This document shows positions 43,566 through 52,164 of a stretch of DNA of 64,000 nucleotides, piece by piece. Source of the stretch: Cyanosarcina radialis HA8281-LM2 (GTDB lineage: Bacteria; Cyanobacteriota; Cyanobacteriia; Cyanobacteriales; CCAP-1448). The notes under the pieces are model-generated. The model was not told the origin of the DNA and did no database searches. It worked only from the letters and a program-made list of their open reading frames with translations. Position 1 is the stretch's first letter. Each line of letters begins with the position of its first letter. The DNA is taken from NCBI GenBank assembly GCA_019359615.1, contig JAHHHA010000002.1, positions 264,499 through 328,498 of the forward strand, written 5' to 3'. Both the position numbers and the translations under genes were made by a program.

Positions 43566-44500
43566 GGAAGTCAACAGCATCACCCACGAGGGGATGAGGC
43601 TTGTTCCTAGCCGAAGTTATCGGCTGAAACAATAGGCTGATTGACCGCAGCCCTATGTCTTAGAAAATCATCACGAATATTCATTGAGGCATTGTAGTCA
43701 GCATGGCACTCAAACCCACACTTATTGCACCGAAAGTCAGCTTGAGTAGGGCGATTTCCTCGTTCGACATGTCCACACTGACTACATTTTTGCGAGGTGT
43801 AACGTGGGTCAACAAATCCAACTTTTACGCCGTTAGCTTCAGCTTTGTAGATGACAAATACCTGGAATTGAGCAAAGCTCCATCCATGCAGTCTGCGACG
43901 TTGAGCCTTTCTGATTTTGGCTCTGCCACGAATATTTGTCAGGTCTTCAAAAACCAATATTGCACCAGACTCGACAAATTGAACCAAGCACTTAGACAGC
44001 ACATGGTCGCAATCTTTTCTGAAACGTTTCTGCCTGCCAGAGAGCTTTTTCAGGTGTCTCTTGGCAGACTTCGTGCCTTTAGATTGAAGTCTACGACGCA
44101 ACTCAAACGTTCTATCTTCTACCTGCTTCCAATGACCAGAGCCATATTTGTTCCCGTTGCTATCGACAGCAGGAGTAGCAATGCCCAAGTCAACTCCAAC
44201 AACTTGATTGATTGGCTCGCACTTGGGAGTATCTGTCTCCATGACCACGTGCAACCACCAACGGCCCTTGCGGTCACGCATCAGGTCAGCACTGGTATGC
44301 TTCCATCTCAGGTATTGACGGTAATATTCAGCTACCTCGAAAGACAGTTTAATCCGTCCATCGAGCGCGAGAGCAGATAGCATACTTCATAAATGAGTAC
44401 CAATATCTGCATTTAGTACAAAAGTTAACTCTGGAAGGCGTTATACCCTGCCTCGCCTTCCTCCCCACCCACAAGGGGACGGGGTTTCCAGGCGGAAGAC
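43566..44500 (-). mobile_element. IS200/IS605-type element carrying a truncated tnpB, no tnpA
   Basis: Both ends carry the same hairpin-forming motif in the same orientation: CACCCACGAGGGGA (about 43581-43594) and CACCCACAAGGGGA (about 44466-44479), as expected for the asymmetric subterminal hairpins of this family. It lies between secG and the matrixin-like gene and contains only tnpB. Exact cleavage sites cannot be set by eye. A guide (omega) RNA, if made, would overlap the tnpB 3' end and the end near 43570-43610. Confidence 0.65.
43607..44383 (-). CDS. TnpB RNA-guided nuclease-like protein, N-terminally truncated
   Basis: A 258-residue TnpB, compared with about 400 for the family. The RuvC-like nuclease is complete: first Asp in VVGVDLGIATPA, Glu in ILVFEDLTNI and last Asp in CHADYNASMNI, plus the zinc ribbon CSQCG...CNKCG. 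The N-terminal recognition part (about 130 residues) is missing. The frame begins LSALALDGRIKLSFEVAEYY, which is the family sequence shortly before the RuvC start, so the loss is internal to the element. RNA-guided cleavage would need the missing part; it is probably inactive. Confidence 0.8.
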   Translation of the reverse strand: MLSALALDGRIKLSFEVAEYYRQYLRWKHTSADLMRDRKGRWWLHVVMETDTPKCEPINQVVGVDLGIATPAVDSNGNKYGSGHWKQVEDRTFELRRRLQSKGTKSAKRHLKKLSGRQKRFRKDCDHVLSKCLVQFVESGAILVFEDLTNIRGRAKIRKAQRRRLHGWSFAQFQVFVIYKAEANGVKVGFVDPRYTSQKCSQCGHVERGNRPTQADFRCNKCGFECHADYNASMNIRDDFLRHRAAVNQPIVSADNFG

Positions 44501-44503
44501 CTT

Positions 44504-45238
44504 ATGAAGCGCCTGCTGGTAGCCTTTGGTTTAGCTATCTGTACGTTTTTATCGATCGTTTGGTTTCAAGTTCGGATTGCTAATGCCAGCTTGCCAGCGA
44601 CCCAAGTTCATCCCCTACCGCCAACCTTAGAGCGATGGCAAGATCCTAGCGCCAGCGGCGATTATTTCTCAGAAATCAAACCTAGCAAAATCGGTTATTT
44701 AATCTGGTCTGAGTTTCCGATCGCGGTTTACGTCCAACGCCCCGGAATGCCAGTATGGGCATCGGCCAGCGCCCGTCGATTCCAACAATGGGTCGATGCC
44801 GTTTTGCCCGCCATCCAAGAATGGAACCCTTATTTACCGATGGTGGTAGTCGATCGACCGGAGAAAGCCGATATTGCCATTTGGCGATCGCGTCCGCCTT
44901 TACAAGTTACCCCTGCTGGACCTTATGCCCGCGCGGCTTTAGTCAGCTACGAAATCTATCAGAAGCGATCGAGCAAGCGCCCTGGGGGGATTTTGTCCCA
45001 CAAGTATACGATGTTTATCAGTCCTGACTTAAGCTGGCCATACATTCAAGCTGCCGCCCGTCACGAACTAGGCCATGCCTTGGGGATTTGGGGGCACAGT
45101 CGCGTAGAAACAGATGCTTTATATTTTTCTCAAGTCCGCAATCCGCCCGCAATTTCCCCTAGAGACATCAACACGTTGAAGCGAATTTACCAACAGCCAA
45201 CCCAGTTGGGATGGCCGATCGCATCAGGTAGTAGGTAA
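44504..45238 (+). CDS. Exported matrixin-like (M10-type) zinc metalloprotease
   Basis: A 244-residue protein. Residues 1-28 form a signal peptide or anchor (LLVAFGLAICTFLSIVWFQV). The protease domain has HELGHALGIWGHS (about 191-203), the HExxHxxGxxH zinc site with catalytic Glu, and the family pattern MPVWASASARRFQQWVDAVLPAIQEW at its start, where a matrixin-like fold is expected. The usual Met-turn is not obvious after it. Substrates are unknown. The ATG lies just beyond the TnpB element, so the upstream promoter may come from or be cut by the element. Confidence 0.82.
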   Translation: MKRLLVAFGLAICTFLSIVWFQVRIANASLPATQVHPLPPTLERWQDPSASGDYFSEIKPSKIGYLIWSEFPIAVYVQRPGMPVWASASARRFQQWVDAVLPAIQEWNPYLPMVVVDRPEKADIAIWRSRPPLQVTPAGPYARAALVSYEIYQKRSSKRPGGILSHKYTMFISPDLSWPYIQAAARHELGHALGIWGHSRVETDALYFSQVRNPPAISPRDINTLKRIYQQPTQLGWPIASGSR

Positions 45239-45314
45239 CGTCAGTTTCCAAACTCCGAACTCCGTTGGCGCAGCCTGCGCTCGGCGCATAATCCGAATTC
45301 CAAACTCAGGTTGG

Positions 45315-45662
45315 TTATTCTCTTCTTTCAATTACCAGCGTCAGATGAGCGACTAATGCTCCTAGCGCTCCTACCGCAGCAATGACTGGAAATAGAGCCG
45401 CACTGACGACACCACCGACTACCCCAACAGTCAGGGGAATTTCGATTAAGATCCGCCCTTCTTCGTTTTTGATGATAATGCGACGAATATTACCTTGATG
45501 AATTAGTTCTTTGACCTTAGCTACTAGCGCCTCACCCGTGAGGGTAAATTCTTCTACACCCACCTGGGTTGAGGGCTGAGTTGATGGCTCCGATATAGCT
45601 CCTTCATCCCGCTCTCGATCGACGATCGCAGGAGATTCAACTGACTCGCTCTGTGAGTTCAT
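45315..45662 (-). CDS. DUF4342 domain protein
   Basis: A 115-residue protein. An acidic, flexible N-terminus (1-35) is followed by EEFTLTGEALVAKVKELIHQGNIRRIIIKNEEGRILIEIPLTVGVVGGVVSA by motif order, the DUF4342 domain, and a hydrophobic C-terminal stretch LFPVIAAVGALGALVAHLTLVIE that could be a membrane hairpin. Function unknown; the family is linked with membrane-associated regulators. AGG upstream supports the ATG at 45662 over a TTG five codons earlier. Confidence 0.75.
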   Translation of the reverse strand: MNSQSESVESPAIVDRERDEGAISEPSTQPSTQVGVEEFTLTGEALVAKVKELIHQGNIRRIIIKNEEGRILIEIPLTVGVVGGVVSAALFPVIAAVGALGALVAHLTLVIERRE

Positions 45663-45750
45663 TTTCCTGACCTCCAAGGCTACTAACTCTAGATCCTAAA
45701 GGTCAATTGTGAGGAAATTGCGATCGGGTTGACGCTCAGAATGTTTGTCG

Positions 45751-46494
45751 TTAATCGCGATTGGGTAGCATCGCGGCCATCATCTTTTCGAGCGCTTTGG
45801 GATCTTCGAGCAACTGGGCTGCCATCGCTTTCGCTTGCTCGCCAGGATAAACATCTTCTATACCATCAATTACGGCTTGTAATGCTTCTCGAGCCACTGT
45901 AGCTGGAGCAACTTTGGGTGGAGGGAAATTTTTGCTCGCTTGAGTATCGACTGTTCCAGGCATCACGCCTACAACTAAAGTCCCTTGTGCTGCCAATTCC
46001 GCCCGAATGCCTTGCGTCATAATTATGCTTGCTGCCTTAGACGCACTGTACGAACCATTCATGGGTAAATTAACTTTACCCAAAATACTCAACATATTGA
46101 CGATCGCGCCGCCTCCATTTTGCTGCAAAACTGGGGCAAAGGCGCGGCACATTGCCAGCGTACCGAAGTAATTTACTTCCATCTCAGAGCGAGCGCCAGA
46201 CAAGTCAGCAGCAGAGATAAACCCTTTGAGCAAACCAATGCCAGCATTATTAATTAACAGGGTGACATCTTGACACTTAGCAGCCGCTGCCATCACCGAT
46301 CGTTCGTCCGCAATGTCAAGCGAGATGGCCGTAATCCGCTGTGGATCGTTAGCAACGATCGCCGCCAAGGAATCTGGATTTCTGGCACCCGCATAAATCC
46401 GAGGAACTCCTGCGGACCGTAAGCCTTCAATGTAATACTGACCAATTCCACCATTTGCACCTGTCACCAAGGCCACCGCATTTTCTAGCTGCAT
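45751..46494 (-). CDS. Short-chain dehydrogenase/reductase
   Basis: A 247-residue NAD(P)H-dependent SDR. The cofactor motif is TGANGGIG (about 13-20), with LLINNAGIG (about 79-87), catalytic Ser in VNMLSILGK and YSASK (Tyr and Lys). The pattern is that of classical SDRs; the substrate is unknown. It is divergent from an HxlR-type regulator, with a palindromic operator in the 118-bp gap. HxlR proteins usually sense reactive electrophiles or quinones and control such neighbours, so a detoxifying reductase is a reasonable inference. Confidence 0.88.
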   Translation of the reverse strand: MQLENAVALVTGANGGIGQYYIEGLRSAGVPRIYAGARNPDSLAAIVANDPQRITAISLDIADERSVMAAAAKCQDVTLLINNAGIGLLKGFISAADLSGARSEMEVNYFGTLAMCRAFAPVLQQNGGGAIVNMLSILGKVNLPMNGSYSASKAASIIMTQGIRAELAAQGTLVVGVMPGTVDTQASKNFPPPKVAPATVAREALQAVIDGIEDVYPGEQAKAMAAQLLEDPKALEKMMAAMLPNRD

Positions 46495-46561
46495 TGCTAG
46501 CTCCTTTTGCTGGGATAACTCGTTTAAAGTAGGATAAGCTAACGCTTCTATTTTTGGAATA

Positions 46562-46579
46562 ACTTACTTTTTTGTAAGT
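46562..46579. promoter_or_regulatory. Likely HxlR operator between SDR and regulator
   Basis: ACTTACTTTTTTGTAAGT is a perfect 6-bp inverted repeat with a T6 centre. It lies 34 bases before the regulator ATG and 68 before the SDR ATG. HxlR/QorR-type regulators bind CTTAC...GTAAG-like palindromes, so it probably controls both genes. Confidence 0.7.
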
Positions 46580-46612
46580 GCAATCGATCGAGATCTAGGA
46601 GGAAAAAAGTTG

Positions 46613-46945
46613 ATGCCAATGGAACAGCCTGAAGGCACTATATTCGTGCAGACAACTCTGAAAATTTTAGGTGGCAAGTGGAAACTATTGATTTTGTGGC
46701 ATCTCAAAGATGGAGCCAGACGCTTTAGCGAACTGAAAAAGCTGATTCCTGGGATTGCTGAGAAGATGTTAATGCAACAGCTTCGGGAATTAGAAAAAGA
46801 TGAAATCGTCAATAGAAGTGTTTATAAAGATGTAACCTCTAGAGTTGAATACTCGTTTACAGATTATGGGAAAAGCATTATCCCTGTATTGAAACCTCTG
46901 TGCGATTGGGGACAAGCGCATCTGAAACGAATAGAGCGACTGTGA
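46613..46945 (+). CDS. HxlR family transcriptional regulator
   Basis: A 110-residue winged-helix regulator. The HxlR signature KILGGKWKLLILWHLKDGARRFSELKKLIPGIAEKMLMQQLRELEKDEIVNR by motif order is followed by the wing YKDVTSRVEYSFTDYGKSIIPVL and a dimerisation helix. The HxlR-typical N-terminal cysteine is absent, so a thiol switch of the usual kind is not evident. AGGAGG (46597-46602) sets the ATG at 46613. It probably regulates itself and the divergent SDR through 46562-46579. Confidence 0.9.
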   Translation: MPMEQPEGTIFVQTTLKILGGKWKLLILWHLKDGARRFSELKKLIPGIAEKMLMQQLRELEKDEIVNRSVYKDVTSRVEYSFTDYGKSIIPVLKPLCDWGQAHLKRIERL

Positions 46946-47000
46946 TTTTCTCTTAGGGTGACTAACCATAGCCTTAATCTCGATCTCGATTTCATGGAGG

Positions 47001-47381
47001 CTATTGGAAATGAACTTGCCTTTTATATAAAAAATAACGATTTAAATCTTTGTTGGTAGCCATATAAATTGCGATCGCGGCACTGAGAACGGCGAGGATC
47101 GCACTGCCGACAATAAGGATAGTAGAGAGCTTTGAACCCAATGCGAAAATCATGGCGATTAGAGCGACAACCAGCAAGCTACAGAGACTCATCAGCAGCC
47201 ATTTTGCCCATTTTCGTCCTTGGATGACAAAGTACATTACTACAATTGTTAGCAAGATGCGACCAATGGCCCACTTATCCCGCGCTATGACGACTAACGC
47301 CACATCTAGGATGCAGAGCAACACGAACATGGCTAGTAATATATTTCGAGCTTGCAGAGCAGATCGATCGAGTTGAGTCAT
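47001..47381 (-). CDS. Hypothetical four-helix membrane protein
   Basis: A 126-residue protein with four hydrophobic segments, including NILLAMFVLLCILDVALVVIA, RILLTIVVMYFVIQG and WLLMSLCSLLVVALIAMIFAL, and basic ends. I recognise no family. It has its own ATG and is convergent with the HxlR gene. The 256-base spacer upstream (47382-47637) has no gene. Confidence 0.6.
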   Translation of the reverse strand: MTQLDRSALQARNILLAMFVLLCILDVALVVIARDKWAIGRILLTIVVMYFVIQGRKWAKWLLMSLCSLLVVALIAMIFALGSKLSTILIVGSAILAVLSAAIAIYMATNKDLNRYFLYKRQVHFQ

Positions 47382-47637
47382 TGGTTTAGCGATCGGGGCG
47401 TAGCTTTGATGTCGATCTTAGAAGAAGCTGTCAAGAAATTCTACAAATCTTTTTTTATCTGAATTCCTCAGCCCTCCCATCACATTAATTCTGCCTTTTC
47501 GGCTGCCTTTTTACACCTTAAAAGCTTCCCCTTAAGTAGATTTATTGACGATTTCAGTCCTATCAACCATTATCTTTTGACTTTGACACCAGGCAGTAAT
47601 TTTTCTTTAGTCTCTTCGCCCTCTCCGCTCTCTTCGA

Positions 47638-48249
47638 TCAAGCTATGGGACGGTTGCCAGGATTGACGGCATGAATGTACTGACTGCCTGAAACCGGCCA
47701 TCCCCTTTTATAGGCGGCTTCTTGGGGCTGGCCCCACCCTAGCTGCAAGATGATTTCGAGAAAGTCTGATTTTTCCCACTTGTATAGATTAGCCCATTCG
47801 GTCGATCGGGCGATCGGTTCGATTTCGTCGAGCAAAATCGATCGATAATCTTTGGCGCGATCTAAGCTGAGATACAAATCCATGTCTTCAGTTACCTCTT
47901 GCCAAAATGCCAAAATGTCTGATTTGGCGGCTTTGAGGGTTTCTAAATCGCTGGGAATGGCGATCAGGCGATCGTCTACTTGAGGATAGTGCAGGGTTTT
48001 GCCTTTAACAGTAATTTGATGCCAGATAATACCTGAAACCTGATGTTCCATCTGATAACGATGAACGGTAGCCTTAAAGTCTTCATAAGCAGCAAACTTT
48101 TGCAGGCCGTCGAGTTTAATAAACCTGTCAATTAGGGGATGCCCGGAAGAACCTAAAGTCGTTAGTTTCAGGCGCTTTCCCGTCAGACAAGCGTGGCGCT
48201 CTGCGGTTAAGATTTCGATTAATTCCTCTGTGCTGTAAACGTTTGACAT
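47638..48249 (-). CDS. Conserved hypothetical protein
   Basis: A 203-residue soluble protein, beginning NVYSTEELIEILTAERHACLTGKRLKL. It has WHQITVKGKTLHYPQVDDRLIAIPSDLETLKAAK and an acidic-aromatic C-terminal half with LGWGQPQEAAYKRGWPVSG. I have seen no domain I can name; the composition and intact length indicate a real gene. The last codons lie in pyrimidine-rich repeat-like sequence. Confidence 0.65.
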   Translation of the reverse strand: MSNVYSTEELIEILTAERHACLTGKRLKLTTLGSSGHPLIDRFIKLDGLQKFAAYEDFKATVHRYQMEHQVSGIIWHQITVKGKTLHYPQVDDRLIAIPSDLETLKAAKSDILAFWQEVTEDMDLYLSLDRAKDYRSILLDEIEPIARSTEWANLYKWEKSDFLEIILQLGWGQPQEAAYKRGWPVSGSQYIHAVNPGNRPIA

Positions 48250-48436
48250 GGGTACGTCCGCTCATCAAATCAAAACCAACACAGACTCTCTACTTCCAGG
48301 GTAGCTTTGGCGCGGTCGGGCGAGCGAGTGTTTCGATCGATTTCTTGTCAACTCTACAGCTACCGCCCTATTTGCGTTCCTTGCACCTTTAACTTATACC
48401 ATTTCCATTTAATTGGAAGGGAAGATCTGGCGATTG

Positions 48437-49060
48437 TTAGTTTGTCTGGCTGCCTGCCTCTCGCAAGCTTTGAATGACCTCTTGTAGTTGGCTGCGATTT
48501 TGGTCTAAACGAGATTGAAGCGTCCAGGCTACGATCTGGTGATAGTTTTTGGCCGTTTCAAGCGTCGTGTGGATATAGGCAGCATTAATATTATTAATCC
48601 CACCTTTAAGTTCGTACTGCACCCCTCGATTGCCGTCTATTGTCACTGGTGTCGGGCCGGTGACTTGAGGATTGGTTAAATTTTTTAAGAACAGTCCGCG
48701 AGTCAGTTCTGAGTGCTTCTCTAGAGTTATATTCTGAAAGTCTTGTTTGTTTTCGCTAATGACAATTATGTACATCTCTTCCGCTCGATTAGCCGCTTGC
48801 AGACCAGCTTGCTCGTTCAGGTCTTGTTCTTGTTTCCAACCGGAAGGAAGAGTGATTTGAGTTTTGCCATCAGAACTAGTTAAGGCCGAACCAGAATTTT
48901 GTTGGTTATTACTTGGTGAAGTTTGAGTTGATGGAGTTTGATTCGTATTCTTAGAAGTGTCTCTAAGCAGGTTTCTAACTGTGGCGCAGCCTTGGAAGGA
49001 GAAGACTAACGGTACTGACACCAACAGGGGTATGAATGTTTTGCTAAATTGAAATTTCAT
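48437..49060 (-). CDS. Lipoprotein with PsbP/DcrB-like domain
   Basis: A 207-residue exported lipoprotein. The signal peptide ends VFSFQGC, a lipobox with Cys at about 25. A Thr/Asn/Gln-rich linker (about 36-60) leads to a domain reading ITLPSGWKQEQDLNEQAGLQAANRAEEMYIIVI and VTIDGNRGVQYEL, with the pattern of PsbP/DcrB/MOG1-like folds; the C-terminal domain of the kinase at 13643 may be related. GAGGAG supports the ATG at 49060, four codons inside a longer frame. Function unknown. Confidence 0.75.
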   Translation of the reverse strand: MKFQFSKTFIPLLVSVPLVFSFQGCATVRNLLRDTSKNTNQTPSTQTSPSNNQQNSGSALTSSDGKTQITLPSGWKQEQDLNEQAGLQAANRAEEMYIIVISENKQDFQNITLEKHSELTRGLFLKNLTNPQVTGPTPVTIDGNRGVQYELKGGINNINAAYIHTTLETAKNYHQIVAWTLQSRLDQNRSQLQEVIQSLREAGSQTN

Positions 49061-49123
49061 TGCACTCCTCATTAGTTATGCGATCGCCTTTATATACTTA
49101 TCTGTTGGCTACCATCGCCTCGC

Positions 49124-49753
49124 TCACTTTCCAGACTGAGGCACTAGCTCTGTATTGAACTCGTTAACTGGTTTTAACTTCAGTTCTACCGATTCCGAAC
49201 GAGGTAAAAGGTTAAATACCTCACGAAAAACGTCATCAATTTTTTCAAACGATACCTGACCGCTGCGATCGAACACTACTTTGCCATTACCATCTAGCAG
49301 TACGGTTTGGGGAACTAACCCATCGTAGTAATAGCCCGATTCTTGGGGCGTATAACTAGATTTAACCGGAATGGCATCGATACTAACGGGAATAATATTA
49401 GCTTCTCGACCGTAGTATGCTTGCAATTGAGAGACAATGGTAGTGAATTGTTTGCAATCGCTACTGTCATCGGCATAAAACACTAACAAAGCAGGCTTGT
49501 GGCGCTGTAGTGATTCGGCGAGCGTGACTTTGGGTGGTACGAGAGAACCATTACCTCCATAGATTAGAAAGATATTACCGTCATAGCGATCGTCGTTGAG
49601 ACTGGCCGATGCTGGGGGCGTTCCCCACAGCAGCAAGCAGCTACACAAAGCCGCTGCTAAGAGAAAGCAACGAGAAAAAACACCTCGCCACCAGCGGCGA
49701 TCGACTATGCTGGTAAAGCTTGGCAAGCGTAACTTGGAAACAATTATCCCCAT
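49124..49753 (-). CDS. Thioredoxin-like thylakoid protein (photosystem I accumulation factor-like)
   Basis: A 209-residue protein with an N-terminal signal/anchor (CFLLAAALCSCLLLWGTPPASA) and a thioredoxin fold: PALLVFYADDSSDCKQFTTIVSQLQ, NIIPVSIDAIP and VPQTVLLDGNGKVVFDRSG with the cis-Pro. The usual CxxC is reduced to SxxC (SSDC), so dithiol exchange is unlikely. Similar cyanobacterial proteins carry the name thylakoid photosystem I accumulation factor; that assignment is from memory and moderate. The C-terminal tail is specific to the family. Confidence 0.7.
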   Translation of the reverse strand: MGIIVSKLRLPSFTSIVDRRWWRGVFSRCFLLAAALCSCLLLWGTPPASASLNDDRYDGNIFLIYGGNGSLVPPKVTLAESLQRHKPALLVFYADDSSDCKQFTTIVSQLQAYYGREANIIPVSIDAIPVKSSYTPQESGYYYDGLVPQTVLLDGNGKVVFDRSGQVSFEKIDDVFREVFNLLPRSESVELKLKPVNEFNTELVPQSGK

Positions 49754-49892
49754 CTATTACTTGAATCTAAAAACCGTTCGATCCCAGTTTAACTTCTATT
49801 CAGCCAGGACTTACGCCAAGCATTTAGAGGTCAGTTAGCTAAAATTCCTGATAGAAATGAGAAAATCGTCGAGCAGGGATTTGAGCTAAACC

Positions 49893-51212
49893 ATGACCAC
49901 CAAACCGAAAATAATCGTCCTCGACGACGATCCTACGGGTTCTCAGACAGTTCACAGTTGTTTGCTGCTAATGCGCTGGGATGTAGATACTCTGCGCCTG
50001 GGGTTGGCAGATGAATCGCCGATTTTCTTCGTCTTAACCAATACGCGATCGCTTCCTCCCGAATCGGCTGCATCTGTCACCAGAGAAGTCTGCCAAAACC
50101 TGAAATTAGCCTTAGAAGCCGAAAAAACCCAAGAATTCCTCATCGTCAGCCGTTCTGACTCTACCCTGCGGGGACATTACCCGATCGAAACCGATGTCAT
50201 TGCTGAAGAACTAGGTCCCTTTGACGCTCATTTCTTAGTTCCAGCTTTCTTTGAGGGCGGAAGAGTAACGCGCGATAGCATCCATTATCTGATCGTCGAT
50301 GGCGTGCCGACACCAGTTCATCAAACCGAGTTTGCCTGCGATTCGGTGTTTGGCTACCATCACAGCTACTTACCAGATTACGTCGAAGAAAAAACTCAAG
50401 GTCGCATTCCGGCTGAGTCGGTAGAGAGATTTTTACTCGCAGATATTCGTAATGGTAGTTTAGAGAGGCTTTTAAATCTAAGCGATAACCAGTGCGGGGC
50501 AGTTGATGGGGAAATCCAAGCCGATTTGGATGAGTTTGCCGCCGACATCTTAACCGCTGCCAGTCGAGGAAAACGCTTTTTGTTTCGCAGTGCTGCCAGC
50601 ATCCTCACCTCTTTAGCCAGTTTAGGCCCGCAAGCGATCGCACCGGAAAGAATGTCTCAGTACGTCCGCAATGGTAAACCAGGTGCAGTCATCGTCGGTT
50701 CTCACGTCAAAAAGACTACCGAACAGTTAGAACGCTTGCTGCAAGAACCTTCAGTTGTGGGGATTGAGGTCGATGTCTCTCGTTTATTGGGCGATTCTGG
50801 AGAACAACGCCACCGCTTGTTAGTCGAAACCCTAGAAAAGTGCGATCGCCTCCACGCCGCTGGCCAAACAATTGTAGTTTACACCAGTCGCCAGGAGCTA
50901 ACTTTTGCTGATATCAATACGCGGTTAGATTTTGGGGTAGCAGTTTCAGATTTATTGATGAATATCGTCCGTGGCTTACCTCCAGATATTGGATTTCTCA
51001 TCAGCAAAGGTGGCATTACTTCAAACGATGTTTTGAGTAAAGGTTTAGCTTTAACTTCAGCTAGACTGCTAGGTCAAATATTAGCTGGCTGCTCGATGAT
51101 TCAAACCCCAAAAGATCTGCCTGAGTTTCCTAATTTGCCAGTAGTGCTGTTCCCTGGCAACGTCGGCGATGCTGATGCTTTAGCCACAGTTTATCGACGA
51201 GCGATCGGGTAG
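49893..51212 (+). CDS. Four-carbon acid sugar kinase family protein (DUF1537)
   Basis: A 439-residue kinase of the DUF1537/OtnK type, which phosphorylates four-carbon sugar acids such as threonate or erythronate. The N-terminal domain has DDDPTGSQTVHS, VLTNTRSLPP and SRSDSTLRGHYP. The C-terminal nucleotide-binding domain has VIVGSHVKKTTEQL and LISKGGITSNDVLSKGL, then PVVLFPGNVGD. No aldolase or isomerase partner is adjacent, so the physiological substrate is open. It converges with the ATP-grasp gene; AGAAAAATGTTTTTCT (about 51216-51231) may end transcription. Confidence 0.9.
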   Translation: MTTKPKIIVLDDDPTGSQTVHSCLLLMRWDVDTLRLGLADESPIFFVLTNTRSLPPESAASVTREVCQNLKLALEAEKTQEFLIVSRSDSTLRGHYPIETDVIAEELGPFDAHFLVPAFFEGGRVTRDSIHYLIVDGVPTPVHQTEFACDSVFGYHHSYLPDYVEEKTQGRIPAESVERFLLADIRNGSLERLLNLSDNQCGAVDGEIQADLDEFAADILTAASRGKRFLFRSAASILTSLASLGPQAIAPERMSQYVRNGKPGAVIVGSHVKKTTEQLERLLQEPSVVGIEVDVSRLLGDSGEQRHRLLVETLEKCDRLHAAGQTIVVYTSRQELTFADINTRLDFGVAVSDLLMNIVRGLPPDIGFLISKGGITSNDVLSKGLALTSARLLGQILAGCSMIQTPKDLPEFPNLPVVLFPGNVGDADALATVYRRAIG

Positions 51213-51228
51213 CAAGAAAAATGTTTTT

Positions 51229-52164
51229 CTAAAAGACGAAGTTAGAAACCAATTTTTTGTCGATATATTTTTTCTTCCTTTCTTCTCCCAGCACTGCCAG
51301 CAAAGCATCGGTAATCGTGCCACCAAGTCGGCGATCGTAACCGTCATATCCTGGCATGGGATTGGCTTCTAAACACCAGTATTCATCGTCAGGAGTGACT
51401 TTGAAGTCCCAACCAGCGAAAGTTAAACCGCAAGCCGCTGTAGCCACGACGATCTGTTGAGATAAAGACTCAGGTAATTCCCAAGGAACATACTCAGCCT
51501 CTTCGTGAGATTGGCGGTAGTCTACTTCGGCACATTTAATTAACTCCGCACAAACGCGATCGCCAATTACGTGCGCCCTCACGTCAGCACCAGCTACGTA
51601 TCTTTGCAAGTGTACCGGCCCCTGAAAGGGGTGAAAATCGGCAAATTCTTCAACTTCGACTAACCGACTGTCGGCCCGAATTCCCGATGCTGGCTTGACG
51701 ATGGTTTTTCCAGCGCGGGCAAAAGCCGCTAGCCGATCGCGATCGGAACTAGTCAGGCTGGCAGGAACCTGTAAGCCCAAGGATTGTAGGGCGTACTCGT
51801 GCAGCGGTTTAGAAAAGTTATCGGCGCGACTTCCAGGGCGATTGACTACAGTTCCGGGAATGTGTTCTAGCCAAGCTGTCAAGGCGGCTAAAAGACTCTG
51901 CCAGCGTTTGGCAACGGCGAGTTCCGATTGCACTGATGACAGGTCGATAATTCTACAGTAGTAAGATCCTTGTGGATCGAGATGGTATTTTTGCTCTCCA
52001 ATAGAAATAAAACTCAAGCCATCATCGGGAAGGGCTAAGCGCCAATCTCCTTCTAAAGCTACAGCCCGCAGGTTAATCGGTACGACCTCAATTCCCCTAA
52101 GATTGGTTTCGGCAACGAAATGGCAGAAAGTTCGGTCTGAGTCGAGTCCAATAATGTAAATCAT
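51229..52164 (-). CDS. ATP-grasp ligase
   Basis: A 311-residue protein starting MIYIIGLDSDRTFCHF. A pre-ATP-grasp domain (1-115) is followed by GTVVNRPGSRADNFSKPLHEYALQSLGL by motif order and the ATP-binding VKPASGIRADSR (Lys about 157), then QRYVAGADVRAHVIGD, AGWDFKVT and the metal-binding EANPMPGYDGYD (Glu, Asn). It resembles RimK/MvdD-like peptide-modifying ligases, so an amide or ester bond is probably made. The start ATG overlaps the stop of the upstream gene (52161-52164); a longer open frame upstream is read-through of that gene in another phase. Confidence 0.85.
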   Translation of the reverse strand: MIYIIGLDSDRTFCHFVAETNLRGIEVVPINLRAVALEGDWRLALPDDGLSFISIGEQKYHLDPQGSYYCRIIDLSSVQSELAVAKRWQSLLAALTAWLEHIPGTVVNRPGSRADNFSKPLHEYALQSLGLQVPASLTSSDRDRLAAFARAGKTIVKPASGIRADSRLVEVEEFADFHPFQGPVHLQRYVAGADVRAHVIGDRVCAELIKCAEVDYRQSHEEAEYVPWELPESLSQQIVVATAACGLTFAGWDFKVTPDDEYWCLEANPMPGYDGYDRRLGGTITDALLAVLGEERKKKYIDKKLVSNFVF

